Virus record (IMG/VR): IMGVR_UViG_3300032242_003148
Location: 101,607 to 165,606 of that record
Length of the DNA: 64,000 nucleotides
Source: a virus
Strand: one strand, 5' to 3'
The translations under genes and the position numbers were made by a program. The notes below the pieces were generated by a model that saw nothing but the letters and a program-made list of their open reading frames with translations, did no database searches and was not told where the DNA came from. Shown piece after piece: positions 39,332 through 47,323 of the stretch; position 1 is the first letter of the stretch, and every line of letters begins with the position of its first letter.

Positions 39332-39338
39332 TTAAAAT

Positions 39339-39644
39339 ATGGCTTGGCGTAAACCTACAAAGAAAGAAGCAAGGCGTAGAGACCGCCGTAGAAGAGCTAG
39401 AATCAAACTAGGGAGCGTAGGTAATACTCAGGATGATAAAAAGGTGATAGAGGCTATTTATGAAGCCGCTAGGAGGATCTCAAAATGCATTGGTATACAG
39501 TTTCATGTAGACCATATAACGCCATTAGCTAGGGGAGGAAAACACCACCCTTCTAACCTTCAATTATTGCCGGCAAAGATAAATCTCAGAAAGAAAGCCA
39601 GGATACCAAAAGGACTTGCTCGCCGCCGTAGAAATCCACGCTAA
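39339..39644 (+). CDS. HNH endonuclease (small, basic)
   Basis: Encodes 101 aa. HNH motif: IQFHVDHITPLARGGKHHPS, NLQLLPAKINLRKKA, with H-x-D-H, the middle N (NLQLL) and a late N. The Cys pairs of zinc-type HNH proteins are missing; strongly basic N- and C-termini bind DNA. It could be a homing endonuclease or a packaging-related nuclease; no intron or split gene is seen next to it. Confidence 0.8.
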   Translation: MAWRKPTKKEARRRDRRRRARIKLGSVGNTQDDKKVIEAIYEAARRISKCIGIQFHVDHITPLARGGKHHPSNLQLLPAKINLRKKARIPKGLARRRRNPR

Positions 39645-39699
39645 CCCTAGGAACTTACCCTAGTAATTTTCGGCCCTCACAGTGGCACGACGAGCAAAA

Positions 39700-39921
39700 T
39701 TAGTCTCCTGCTATTTTATTAAACTCTTTGATATCTCTATCTGCTCTCTGGCGGAGCTCTACTAATTCTTGCCTGTACTTTTCTAGCGTTCTCGACTGCT
39801 TTGGTGTTAAGTTTAGAGGGTCTATACCTTTAAGAAAAGCTTCTACTTTTATCCTGAGCTCTACCATTCTGTTGTGTAACCACTCCAGATTGTCGTTTAT
39901 CAACTCTAGCTCTTCCTCCAT
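39700..39921 (-). CDS. Small coiled-coil protein
   Basis: Encodes 73 aa, one long charged helix (MEEELELINDNLEWLHNRMV) with a PxQ break (NLTPKQSRTLEKYRQELVEL). Last gene of the minus-strand block that holds the ribonucleotide reductase genes. No family recognised. Confidence 0.55.
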   Translation of the reverse strand: MEEELELINDNLEWLHNRMVELRIKVEAFLKGIDPLNLTPKQSRTLEKYRQELVELRQRADRDIKEFNKIAGD

Positions 39922-39922
39922 A

Positions 39923-40333
39923 TTATTTCCATTTAGCTGGTTCCGCTCCTTCAGGTTGGGGTTCTAGCCTATAGTCTATGAATAACTCCTGGTTTTTGTA
40001 GATAGGAACTTTAGCAACTATTATATGCTTTTCTAGGTCCCAATAGCAATTAGGAAACTTATTATGGTTTATATATGAAAACTTGGAATACTTGTCCGTA
40101 GTCAAGCATCTCTTAGAATCCAGCATAATAAACCAGTTATTATCTTTGTATTCTTCTGATAGTTCTAGGTAGTTTGTCTCTTTCCAGCTCCCAATGTTTT
40201 TACTATAGTCCACTATAATCTCACCTGGCTCAAAATCTCTAACCGCAAATAGTCCTAAGCCATGAGTAATAGATGGACGCACTTGAGTATCTGGTGCGTC
40301 ATCTATATCAACTTTTATTTCCTCTAGGGTCAT
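39923..40333 (-). CDS. SET-domain protein (lysine methyltransferase-like)
   Basis: Encodes 136 aa from ATG 40333 (MTLEEIKVDIDDAPDTQVRP); an upstream ATG would read back into nrdA. SET motifs are in order: THGLGLFAVRDFEPGEIIVD (G.G.FA...I..GE.I), then SYINHNKFPNCYWDLE (the RFINHS..PN knot) and YKNQELFIDY (GEEL..DY). No pre-SET or post-SET cysteines. It would use SAM to methylate a lysine on a protein; the target could be a phage or host protein. Sits one base after nrdA. Confidence 0.75.
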   Translation of the reverse strand: MTLEEIKVDIDDAPDTQVRPSITHGLGLFAVRDFEPGEIIVDYSKNIGSWKETNYLELSEEYKDNNWFIMLDSKRCLTTDKYSKFSYINHNKFPNCYWDLEKHIIVAKVPIYKNQELFIDYRLEPQPEGAEPAKWK

Positions 40334-40334
40334 A

Positions 40335-41981
40335 TTATGCTTCGCAGCTCTTGCACTGCATGATTGAGCGAGCCAACTTCTGACTAGGGTTTGAACTGCG
40401 CTGATAGTAGAATGTCTTGATTCCTTGCTCCCAACCAAAGATTAACAACTCATTAACATCTTTAGGTTTTGCATTGAGCGGGATCATAAGATTCAAGCTC
40501 TGGGCTTGGTCAATATACTTTTGCCGGCTAGCCGCTTGAATAACAATCTCACGTTGGCTGATTTCCTCGAATGTCTTGAATACATCTTTCTCATGGTCAC
40601 TCAAGAATTCAAGGCCTTGTACACTGCCACCATCCACAAGAATTTGCTTCCAGGTTTCTTCGTTGTCCTGCCCTTTTTCTTTTAATAGTTTCTTTAAATA
40701 TGGATTCTTGTATGTGAACTTACCTTTCGCTAGATCTTTCACATAGAAGTTACTAACCATAGGCTCTACACTCTGTGAGACCTGCCCAAGAATAAAAGAA
40801 CTAGAGGTGGTGGGGGCGACTGCAAGAGTTGTACTGTTTCTACGATTGTAGCCTTTTAACAGTTCGGGTTCTCCGAAAATCCCTGCCAACTCCTCAGTCG
40901 CTTTATCTGCTTCCCTCCGAATAGTCTGCCAAATTGTGGTATTGATTAGCTTAGCCTCCATACTCTCAAAGCCTACCATTTTGCTCTGAAGATAAGAGTG
41001 CCAACCTAGTACACCAACTCCTAATGCTCGTTGGTTCATTGCGAATTTACGAGGAGCTTCCATAAACTTAACTCCTTCGGTTTTGTTTATGAACTCTGAC
41101 ATCACAGCATCCAAGAACCATACTAATGTTTTTACAGCGTCGGTATCTTTCATTTCATCCCAACGCTCTAAATTAATAGAAGATAGGTTACACACAAAAG
41201 ATTCATCATTCTCGCTAGACAACATTATCTCACTACATAGGTTACTAGCCCATATCTTCTTACCCTTGTCCTTGTATACTTGAGGTGCGTTATTGTTAAC
41301 ATTATCAGAGAACAAAATATATGGATAACCACTCTCAAAACGCTTCTGGATTACTTTGCCCCAGACTTTACGTTTTGACTTATCCCCATCAATCATGCTC
41401 TTCATCCATTCATCACTCACTGTAACACCAAAGCTCATATCCTGAATAGGGTTACCATCTCCCTTGATCTCTAGAAATTCTTCTATATCTCCATGGTCAA
41501 TAGGAAGATAAGCAGCAAAAGATCCACGACGAACATTACCCTGAGAGATAACATTCATGAGCTTGTCAAACATCTCCATAAAGTGTACAGAGCCTGTGGA
41601 TTCACCACCTGAGTTAATCTTTGCTCCTCGTGGACGTATTGCACCAAAGTAAGCACTAGTTCCACCTCCGCCCTTTGTCATAGCTCCTACCTCGGCATGC
41701 TTGTCTAGTATAGCCTCAATACTATCGTCGATGTAGCTACCAAAGCAGCTAATAGGCAATCCCCTCTTACGCCCGAAATTACTCCAGATAGGAGAGCTCA
41801 AGCTATAGAATCCCCTGTGCATATAATTTTCGAACTTAGCAGCAAAGCCAGGTTCTTTTAATAGTGTCTCTGCTTCTATAGAGATATCTTTGATTCTCTG
41901 CTCTGGAGTTTCACCCTCTAATAAGTAACCTCTTTCTAGGAATTTTCTTGAATCTTTGTTCAGCCAATAAATGTCAGTCAT
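40335..41981 (-). CDS. nrdA: Ribonucleotide reductase class I, large subunit
   Basis: Encodes 548 aa, shorter than the 750 aa of E. coli NrdA, mainly because the N-terminal ATP-cone is missing. Active-site residues: GLPISCFGS (first redox Cys), SNLCSEIMLSSENDESFVCN (N, C and E of the radical site; C of the second redox pair), MNQRALGVGVLGWHS, TTSSSFILGQ, and near the end TFYYQRSS (the two radical-transfer tyrosines) and C-terminal MQCKSCEA (shuttle cysteines). Reduces NDPs to dNDPs with NrdB. Without an ATP cone it likely lacks overall dATP inhibition, as in many phages. Confidence 0.95.
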   Translation of the reverse strand: MTDIYWLNKDSRKFLERGYLLEGETPEQRIKDISIEAETLLKEPGFAAKFENYMHRGFYSLSSPIWSNFGRKRGLPISCFGSYIDDSIEAILDKHAEVGAMTKGGGGTSAYFGAIRPRGAKINSGGESTGSVHFMEMFDKLMNVISQGNVRRGSFAAYLPIDHGDIEEFLEIKGDGNPIQDMSFGVTVSDEWMKSMIDGDKSKRKVWGKVIQKRFESGYPYILFSDNVNNNAPQVYKDKGKKIWASNLCSEIMLSSENDESFVCNLSSINLERWDEMKDTDAVKTLVWFLDAVMSEFINKTEGVKFMEAPRKFAMNQRALGVGVLGWHSYLQSKMVGFESMEAKLINTTIWQTIRREADKATEELAGIFGEPELLKGYNRRNSTTLAVAPTTSSSFILGQVSQSVEPMVSNFYVKDLAKGKFTYKNPYLKKLLKEKGQDNEETWKQILVDGGSVQGLEFLSDHEKDVFKTFEEISQREIVIQAASRQKYIDQAQSLNLMIPLNAKPKDVNELLIFGWEQGIKTFYYQRSSNPSQKLARSIMQCKSCEA

Positions 41982-41986
41982 GTGTG

Positions 41987-42970
41987 TTAAAATAAGTCGT
42001 CTTCCCCAAAAGACTGGTTCTTTTTAGCATAACCGGTGGGACGGCTATGGAAGAAATCTGTGTGGTTTTCACCCATCAGTTCTTCTTCAAACCATACAGT
42101 ACCAGCTAAGAGTTCCTTGTCAACTTTGAATACTTTCTTGAATCCAATTTGTTTCATGGACTCATTGATTCTATTCTTGATGAACTCTTTTAGAATAGGT
42201 GCAGAGAGTCCCGGCTCCTGAATACCATTGATCATCCAATCAACAATCTTGGCTTCTGCCAGATAAGCTTCTTCTGCCTCACTTCTGATCTTCTCCTCTA
42301 GCTCTTCATCAAACAGCTCAGGGTACTCTTCACGAATAGTGTTTACCAGCTTGATACCTACTAGTGCGTGAATGTTTTCTTCGTTTCTGGTATACTTAAC
42401 CTGTTGGTCTGTGTCTTTGAGAACATTCTTAAAGCGAGCAAACCAATTAATAACGTAGAACTGACTAAACAGCGAAACGTTTTCAACGAACAGAGTAAAT
42501 AATATCAGGGCATAGAGATATTGCTTTTTGCTGTCCTTGTAGAAGCGGTGGGTGTACTTCTTAAGATATTTAACACGACCCTGAATCCACTCTAATTTGA
42601 GATTCTCCTCGAACACATCCTCTAACCCAAGAGCAGTGATTAGACGCTCATAGGCGTTGTTATGAATGACCTCTACATTAGCCATTACATAGCCTAGATC
42701 TGATAGTGAGGGGTGAGGAAGGTTCTCACCTAGCTTTGCCCAAAAAGACTTCACAGCCACCTCTATCTGCCCCACAGCCGAAAGAGTTCTAATAATGATA
42801 TCTCTTTCTTGCTGGGTGAGGTTTACCTTGAACTGCTGGATGTCTGATTTGAAACTGAACTCTTTATCTGTCCAGAACCCTTCGTGCATTACTTTTACAA
42901 AATCCTCTGTCCAGGGGTAACGATTAGGCTTACGGGACACTTGTTCTTCGAATATTTTAATAGTTTTCAT
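41987..42970 (-). CDS. nrdB: Ribonucleotide reductase class I, small subunit
   Basis: Encodes 327 aa. Metal ligands: a Q-I-E-V pair (SAVGQIEVAVKSFW) in place of the usual Asp; ANVEVIHNNAYERLI (E..H, with the radical Tyr at +4 from His), FVENVSLFSQF (Glu) and RNEENIHALVG (E...H). C-terminal acidic/aromatic tail SFGEDDLF binds NrdA. It makes the tyrosyl radical needed by NrdA. 5 nt separates the two genes, so they form one operon. Confidence 0.95.
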   Translation of the reverse strand: MKTIKIFEEQVSRKPNRYPWTEDFVKVMHEGFWTDKEFSFKSDIQQFKVNLTQQERDIIIRTLSAVGQIEVAVKSFWAKLGENLPHPSLSDLGYVMANVEVIHNNAYERLITALGLEDVFEENLKLEWIQGRVKYLKKYTHRFYKDSKKQYLYALILFTLFVENVSLFSQFYVINWFARFKNVLKDTDQQVKYTRNEENIHALVGIKLVNTIREEYPELFDEELEEKIRSEAEEAYLAEAKIVDWMINGIQEPGLSAPILKEFIKNRINESMKQIGFKKVFKVDKELLAGTVWFEEELMGENHTDFFHSRPTGYAKKNQSFGEDDLF

Positions 42971-42998
42971 ATAGGTGAGGTTGATTACGGTTTTCTAG

Positions 42999-43025
42999 TA
43001 TCTAACAGAAATACCCTCTCGTCAA
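42999..43025 (-). promoter_or_regulatory. Possible nrdBA promoter
   Basis: On minus: -35 TTGACG (43025-43020), 15-nt spacer, -10 TAGATA (43004-42999), 28 nt before the nrdB ATG. The spacer is short, so this is tentative. The rest of the 255-nt gap up to phoH holds no convincing gene. Confidence 0.35.
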
Positions 43026-43174
43026 CTGTCCGAGAGAAGAAATTCAAAACTATATTTCTTGACACTAGTCTCCAAACTTTTCTAGAGGCTATCTCTAGTG
43101 TAAATAGGGCACAAGTTAATTTAGCTACCTTTAATTGGACATCTTGAATAGCTAGAACTGGGTCGGTAACTGGG

Positions 43175-43229
43175 TCCCAACTTAGTCCCAACTTAGTCCC
43201 AACTTAGTGCCAACTTAGTGCCAACTTAG
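43175..43229. repeat. Tandem 11-bp repeat, five copies
   Basis: TCCCAACTTAG three times then TGCCAACTTAG twice (units start 43175, 43186, 43197, 43208, 43219), head to tail without gaps. The phoH stop codon lies in the last unit. Iteron-like or a slippage array; sits in the phoH-nrdB gap. Confidence 0.95.
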
Positions 43230-44032
43230 TGCTTTGGATGTACTGGCGGAGGAAGCGTTTGTTTATAATCATCAAAGGTTTCCACAATAAATTTACATAG
43301 CTCAGAGCGCACAATATCATCTTTTGTAAACTTAGCAGAGAAGATTCCCATACCCTGCGCAGCCTCTGTATCAAATATCTTAGCACAAGTGGTAAATCCA
43401 CCCTGTTTGTTGTATGGAAGATCGCTCTGGTCAGGATCAGCACAAATGATAAGCTTACTGAATTTACCTATACGAGTCATAAGTGTTTGAAGCTCGTTCA
43501 ATGTAAGATTTTGGGCTTCATCCACAATAATGCATTTTGCTGTCCAACTTGCTCCACGGCAGAAATTTACAGGTTTGTATATAATCCTGTTTTCTGCTTT
43601 TAGCTTCATTCTGTCTGGAGTGCATAGCATTTCTTCTAACTTGTCTCCAAAAGGAGTCATGTATTCCCCAAGCTTGTCATCCACATCACCAGGAAGCATA
43701 CCAAGCTTTGTATCTCCAGATTCAACAGCAGCTCTAACACATATCAAATCAGATATCTTCTTCTGGTTTAATAGCTCTAATGCTGCTCTTACAGCCACAG
43801 TGCTTTTACTAGAACCTGCCGGCCCTGTGAGGAATATAACCCTGGTGTCCTTGTGGTTTGCTAGTGTTAAAAAAGCCTTTTGTTTTTCTGTCCAAGGAAG
43901 TTCTCTTATATTCAGTGTCCAATCTATTTTTTCTCTTTGATAAACCTTAGGGCTGGTGTCTGGTGTTTGCCCCTTCTGCTCCTTTGCGGCCCCCTTTTCC
44001 TGAGCAGGTTTCTTCCTTTTTGGTTTTTGCAT
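43226..44032 (-). CDS. phoH: PhoH-like P-loop ATPase
   Basis: Encodes 268 aa. Walker A FLTGPAGSSKSTVA, Walker B KCIIVDEAQNLT, and ADPDQSDLPYNKQGG (PhoH-type motif with sensor residues). N-terminal 30 residues are basic and disordered. PhoH proteins are common in phages and are thought to be RNA helicase or nuclease-related; the exact role is unknown. Its start overlaps the end of the small frame at 43947-44129. Confidence 0.9.
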   Translation of the reverse strand: MQKPKRKKPAQEKGAAKEQKGQTPDTSPKVYQREKIDWTLNIRELPWTEKQKAFLTLANHKDTRVIFLTGPAGSSKSTVAVRAALELLNQKKISDLICVRAAVESGDTKLGMLPGDVDDKLGEYMTPFGDKLEEMLCTPDRMKLKAENRIIYKPVNFCRGASWTAKCIIVDEAQNLTLNELQTLMTRIGKFSKLIICADPDQSDLPYNKQGGFTTCAKIFDTEAAQGMGIFSAKFTKDDIVRSELCKFIVETFDDYKQTLPPPVHPKH

Positions 44033-44129
44033 ATTCCATTAGTTCATTGTACAGAGAGCGACGTGCTTCTGGGGTTAATTTTTCGAATTGGCTATAATAC
44101 TGATATAGCATGGTGTCTTTTATATTCAT
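43947..44129 (-). CDS. Small protein overlapping phoH start
   Basis: Encodes 60 aa: MNIKDTMLYQYYSQFEKLTP, then a helical EARRSLYNELMEYAKTKKEE; the C-terminal third lies in another frame of phoH. A -10 TATAAT is 17 nt before the ATG. The first 40 residues look like a real helical protein. Overlap of 86 nt with phoH is larger than usual here, which lowers confidence. Confidence 0.45.
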   Translation of the reverse strand: MNIKDTMLYQYYSQFEKLTPEARRSLYNELMEYAKTKKEETCSGKGGRKGAEGANTRHQP

Positions 44130-44146
44130 ACTATATCTATAGGCAA

Positions 44147-44152
44147 ATTATA
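44147..44152 (-). promoter_or_regulatory. Promoter -10 (GGTATAAT)
   Basis: TATAAT (44152-44147), preceded by GG; 18 nt upstream is CTGACT as a possible -35. Lies just after the terminator at 44182-44207. Same GGTATAAT form recurs near 44600, 44890 and 51550. Confidence 0.45.
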
Positions 44153-44181
44153 CCACTAACCAGGTAGGGGAGTCAGTAGCT

Positions 44182-44207
44182 AAAAAAAGAGGGGTTGTTA
44201 GCCCCCC
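44182..44207 (-). terminator. Terminator with UAACAA loop
   Basis: On minus: GGGG, loop GCTAACAA, CCCC, TC, then seven T and AGC. Immediately after the stop of the gene at 44211. Confidence 0.85.
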
Positions 44208-44210
44208 TTT

Positions 44211-44375
44211 TTATTTGCCTCCAACGGCATCCAGAATCATATATTCTCCTATGGTTCCAGAAAGGAAAAGTACCGATGCAAATTTCCAATCCCACCCCTG
44301 CAGGAATATATACTCACCCAATCCGATAACTATTAGCGGCAATACTATGGCTGTGTAAATAATGAATGTTTTCAT
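44211..44375 (-). CDS. Small membrane protein (54 aa)
   Basis: From ATG 44375: MKTFIIYTAIVLPLIVIGLG, then EYIFLQGWDWKFASVLFLSG and a short tail. Two membrane helices. The start overlaps the TGA of the gene upstream (ATGA), so I prefer it over a start 8 codons earlier. Function unknown. Confidence 0.6.
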   Translation of the reverse strand: MKTFIIYTAIVLPLIVIGLGEYIFLQGWDWKFASVLFLSGTIGEYMILDAVGGK

Positions 44376-44551
44376 CTTATACAAGGAACCATTGTCCACT
44401 TATCGTTAGGGCACTTATACACTCCAGGGATGGTGTACTGCTGAATCAAACCGCACGCCGGACACTTATAGGTGTACAGCTGAACTGCTATGCTTGCGCT
44501 AACAGTAAACAGTAATACACTTAATAATAACATTATATTTTTCATATTCAT
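44372..44551 (-). CDS. Small secreted/membrane zinc-ribbon protein (59 aa)
   Basis: ATG 44551 to TGA 44372 encodes MNMKNIMLLLSVLLFTVSAS, a signal-peptide-like start with an A-S-I-A cleavage-type region, then YKCPACGLIQQYTIPGVYKC and PNDKWTMVPC: two C-x-x-C-type pairs that fit a zinc ribbon. ATGA overlap to the next gene. Likely exported or membrane-anchored. Confidence 0.6.
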   Translation of the reverse strand: MNMKNIMLLLSVLLFTVSASIAVQLYTYKCPACGLIQQYTIPGVYKCPNDKWTMVPCIR

Positions 44552-44651
44552 TTGGTTAAGGGTTATGAAATAGTTGTTACTACTTCAATGGATTATACCC
44601 GTATTAGAGGGTAAACAGGGTAGGGGGACCCCTGGGGGTATATAGATAGCT

Positions 44652-44676
44652 AAAAAAGAGGAATTGTTGGTTCCTC
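44652..44676 (-). terminator. Terminator with CAACAA loop
   Basis: On minus: GAGGAA, loop CCAACAA, TTCCTC, then TTTTTTAGC. Nine nt after the stop of the gene at 44686. Confidence 0.85.
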
Positions 44677-44685
44677 TTTTGTGCA

Positions 44686-44850
44686 TTATTTCATCTGGTT
44701 TACAACTCCTGTAAACCATCTGCTACCGATCTTGGCTTTCCAAGTAGTTGCTTTATTAGCATTAGCTTCTTCAGCTTCTCTAATACTTAACTTGGATAGA
44801 TTTTCAAGCCTTCTTTGAGCTTGAATATACCGGCTTTTGTTTGTTTTCAT
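44686..44850 (-). CDS. Small basic protein (54 aa)
   Basis: ATG 44850 to TAA 44686: MKTNKSRYIQAQRRLENLSK, then LSIREAEEANANKATTWKAK and IGSRWFTGVV. Basic and helical, possible nucleic acid or host-protein binder. It is a single-gene unit, with a GGTATAAT sequence about 45 nt upstream and its own terminator just downstream. Confidence 0.6.
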   Translation of the reverse strand: MKTNKSRYIQAQRRLENLSKLSIREAEEANANKATTWKAKIGSRWFTGVVNQMK

Positions 44851-44933
44851 TGTTTGTGACTAGGGGCATAGCGCCCTTTATCTAATTATTATACCATTTA
44901 AAAGAGCTTTATTGGTAGTGGGGTAAGAGGGCT

Positions 44934-44982
44934 AAAAAAAGGCTATAACCTAATTCTCAATTAAGAGAATTAGACTATAACC
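44934..44982 (-). terminator. Strong 18-bp terminator
   Basis: On minus: GGTTATAGTCTAATTCTC, loop TTAATT, GAGAATTAGGTTATAGCC, then seven T and AGCC. All 18 positions can pair when three G-U pairs are counted. Confidence 0.9.
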
Positions 44983-45175
44983 TAATTTTACTGCTTTCGT
45001 GGATTGCCTAGTATTACAGTAAATTACAACATGACCTCAGAAAATTCGAGGCGGCAAGACTCTCACGACTTATCTTTTACGCGGCAATAACACTAACCGG
45101 TAAATTCTTATTAGTTGTGCATTCAATATTATTATTGAATGCGCATAACTAGTTATTAATTAATATAAGTTTAGA
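44934..45175 (-). ncRNA. Candidate structured RNA in long 3' region
   Basis: The 242 nt after the stop at 45180 hold no gene but are full of pairing. On minus in order: a long hairpin GCATTCAATA-ATAA-TATTGAATGC (45142-45119), a long-range helix pairing 45093-45083 with 45008-44999 (GTG..ATTGCC with GGCAATcCAC), an inner hairpin CCTC...GAGG near 45051-45035, and the terminator at the end. May be a regulatory RNA or a processed 3' UTR; no known class was recognised. Confidence 0.45.
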
Positions 45176-45179
45176 AAAT

Positions 45180-46100
45180 CTAAACCTCACAATTAACTAA
45201 CACAGGATCTATGAGAATGTTTTTTCTAATAGAATAACCTGGGCCACACGCCTGACTTCTCCAATGCCCCCGTCTATAATGCATAACAGGAGAAGAATGT
45301 GTCCCAACACTTTCGCTAACTCGACGGATCTGGTAATTTTTTCCAATCCAAATAGGATTAAAAACATTACGTTTAACCATGGAGGCTTGATGTACGGTTT
45401 TACCTTCGGTAGTATTTTTTTCTACTAACTCAGGTTTAGCCATCATAAACAATATTAAATTAGTTGTAATCCTTAATATGCGTTTTGCAAATATACTATC
45501 TTTTTCTTTTTCTAGCACTCCAGCATTGCCCATATGCTCAGGATTTAAACTAGCCAACCTACTGTTTATGCTATACGTTTGTGTTATATTATTTGTACTA
45601 ACCGCAGAAGATGAGCATATTCCAACCAATTCTTTAGTAACCCCAAACTTATCTTTTGGTTGAAACTTTGCTACTCCTATCCAGTTATAGCTTTCTCTCT
45701 CATGGGAAACCAACAATCCCGCTGGAAGTAAAAATGCCATGGCTGGAAGAGGCCAGTTTAAGTCTCCTAAGGTCATATTTTCCGGAAAGTCAGTTTTATC
45801 TGCCATCTGAAACATAGCCTCAGTTATCCAGTAACAGGGCTGATTATATTTTGTTAATTGAACTCCAATTAACAAACCATTAGCAAGACCCAGTCTATTT
45901 GTATTTTCATCTGCAGATAGCTCGCGTCTTTTATTTAACTCCGAATACTTGTCATGGTCTATACAAGTTTGAGTAAAAAATGCTGCCGCCTCTTTAGGAT
46001 GTCCCCAACCTCCTACCCCATTATACTGTTTAGGATAAAACAATTTAAACTTTTCACGTTCGTTCCTTTCTAACCATTTTATAAACCTACCTTTTGTCAT
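45180..46100 (-). CDS. AcrVA2-like / HWRRGHWR-motif protein
   Basis: Encodes 306 aa. The C-terminal motif HSSPVMHYRRGHWRSQACGP then GYSIRKNILIDPVLVN matches the conserved C-terminus (RGHWR.Q..G......K.IWI.P.LVN) of a family that includes the anti-CRISPR AcrVA2 and many plasmid and phage proteins of unknown role. The N-terminal part is helical. Single-gene unit between two terminators with a long 3' region. An anti-CRISPR role is only a hypothesis; most members of the motif family have no known function. Confidence 0.55.
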   Translation of the reverse strand: MTKGRFIKWLERNEREKFKLFYPKQYNGVGGWGHPKEAAAFFTQTCIDHDKYSELNKRRELSADENTNRLGLANGLLIGVQLTKYNQPCYWITEAMFQMADKTDFPENMTLGDLNWPLPAMAFLLPAGLLVSHERESYNWIGVAKFQPKDKFGVTKELVGICSSSAVSTNNITQTYSINSRLASLNPEHMGNAGVLEKEKDSIFAKRILRITTNLILFMMAKPELVEKNTTEGKTVHQASMVKRNVFNPIWIGKNYQIRRVSESVGTHSSPVMHYRRGHWRSQACGPGYSIRKNILIDPVLVNCEV

Positions 46101-46135
46101 TTTATTTTATTTGTTTATATGGGATTAAAATATGA

Positions 46136-46168
46136 GGTCTCTCTGGCTCCCAATTAACCAGAGAGACC
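46136..46168 (-). terminator. Terminator after DNA ligase gene
   Basis: On minus: GGTCTCTCTGG, loop TTAATTGGGAG, CCAGAGAGACC, then TCATATTTTAAT. Perfect 11-bp stem but a weak T-tract; 7 nt after the ligase stop. Confidence 0.65.
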
Positions 46169-46174
46169 TTGTTA

Positions 46175-47311
46175 TTAATTAACTACTAATTCTTCACCTT
46201 TGTGGTCTCTAAACTTAATGCAGGTAAGGAACTTTGGAATACCATCAGGAGTTAACCTTTGGTATTTCACCGTTGCCATCATGCCTATCAGTGCAGGGGC
46301 CATATTATACAGCCTACGAGTATATTCAACTGAGCCTTTCACGCTACAGTCAAACTCCTGAGCTCTGTCATTACGGCAGCGAATGATTATACAACCTTGG
46401 CGATTACCTTTACCCTCCCTAAATCCAACAATAGGAAACTCCTCATCAACAAACTCCTTACGCTTTAGTAAATAGTTTGTACGTTTGTGCTGATATGTTG
46501 CGTCTGGATCTCTAACCATTTGACCCTCATATCCATTAGATAGATATATGTCATATAGTTCATCCAGTTGATGCATATCGATAGCCATGAGCGTTTCCAC
46601 CCGCTGAATCCACATGTCCTCTATCTCTAATAGATATTGTAGCAAGTTCCTAGAACGATCCGCGAAAGATATTTGATTCTTATCCACATAGTCGTAGATA
46701 TGATATTCAATCTTATCTTTGGCTCTATCTATATCCTCTCTTGTGGCTTTGGGTTGTTTCACTAAGCTCACAATCTCGTTAAAATCATCTTTGAGGAGAT
46801 GGTTATACACCTCCCCATCAAATGCAATAATGTTTGGATATTTACGGAACAGGGATTCTAGTGACTGCTGAATATGTCCTAGGGTAGCAAATAGTTTCCA
46901 GTTGCGACTATAGGCACCTTCGCGTGTTACAATACATCTCAGACCATCAAACTTAGGTTGGCTGTACACAGGCCAATTTAAGCTATCCTGATAGTCTTTG
47001 AAGTCTTTGGCCAGCGTGGGTTTAACGATGTCTGCTACCACAGAGTCAACTTCATTTTTTGCTTCTGCATAGCCTGATTCACGCTTTTTATCCCATTTGG
47101 CCTTAGCTTCTAATTTACACTGTTCTTCAGGAGAAGATTCATTACTTTTCCCCAAGTTCTTTGCAATGCATTGAACAGGGTCATTAGTAACCATCTTTCC
47201 TCCATCCTTACCGCTCACAGTCCAGTACTTGGAACCATCTATATGTATAGTCCAGCTTTGAACTGCTCCTGTTACTGTGCGTTTGTATAGTGTGGGTAAT
47301 TGTTTGCTCAT
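46175..47311 (-). CDS. ATP-dependent DNA ligase with N-terminal WGR-like region
   Basis: Encodes 378 aa. Ligase motifs: I, SQPKFDGLRC with the AMP-accepting Lys; Ia-III, YSRNWKLFATLG and IAFDGEVYNH; IV, YEGQMVRDPDATY; V, YLLKRKEFVDEEFPIVG; C-terminal OB-fold with KYQRLTPDG. The first 90 residues (LYKRTVTGAVQSWTIHIDGS) resemble a WGR-type domain. Seals nicks in phage DNA during replication or repair; the short length is normal for phage ligases. Confidence 0.9.
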   Translation of the reverse strand: MSKQLPTLYKRTVTGAVQSWTIHIDGSKYWTVSGKDGGKMVTNDPVQCIAKNLGKSNESSPEEQCKLEAKAKWDKKRESGYAEAKNEVDSVVADIVKPTLAKDFKDYQDSLNWPVYSQPKFDGLRCIVTREGAYSRNWKLFATLGHIQQSLESLFRKYPNIIAFDGEVYNHLLKDDFNEIVSLVKQPKATREDIDRAKDKIEYHIYDYVDKNQISFADRSRNLLQYLLEIEDMWIQRVETLMAIDMHQLDELYDIYLSNGYEGQMVRDPDATYQHKRTNYLLKRKEFVDEEFPIVGFREGKGNRQGCIIIRCRNDRAQEFDCSVKGSVEYTRRLYNMAPALIGMMATVKYQRLTPDGIPKFLTCIKFRDHKGEELVVN

Positions 47312-47323
47312 TTATTTTTTTAT

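Noticed and set aside
42985-43191. 68-aa frame between nrdB and phoH
   Set aside because: Non-ATG start inside the tandem repeat, no sensible composition, and it covers the probable nrdBA promoter.
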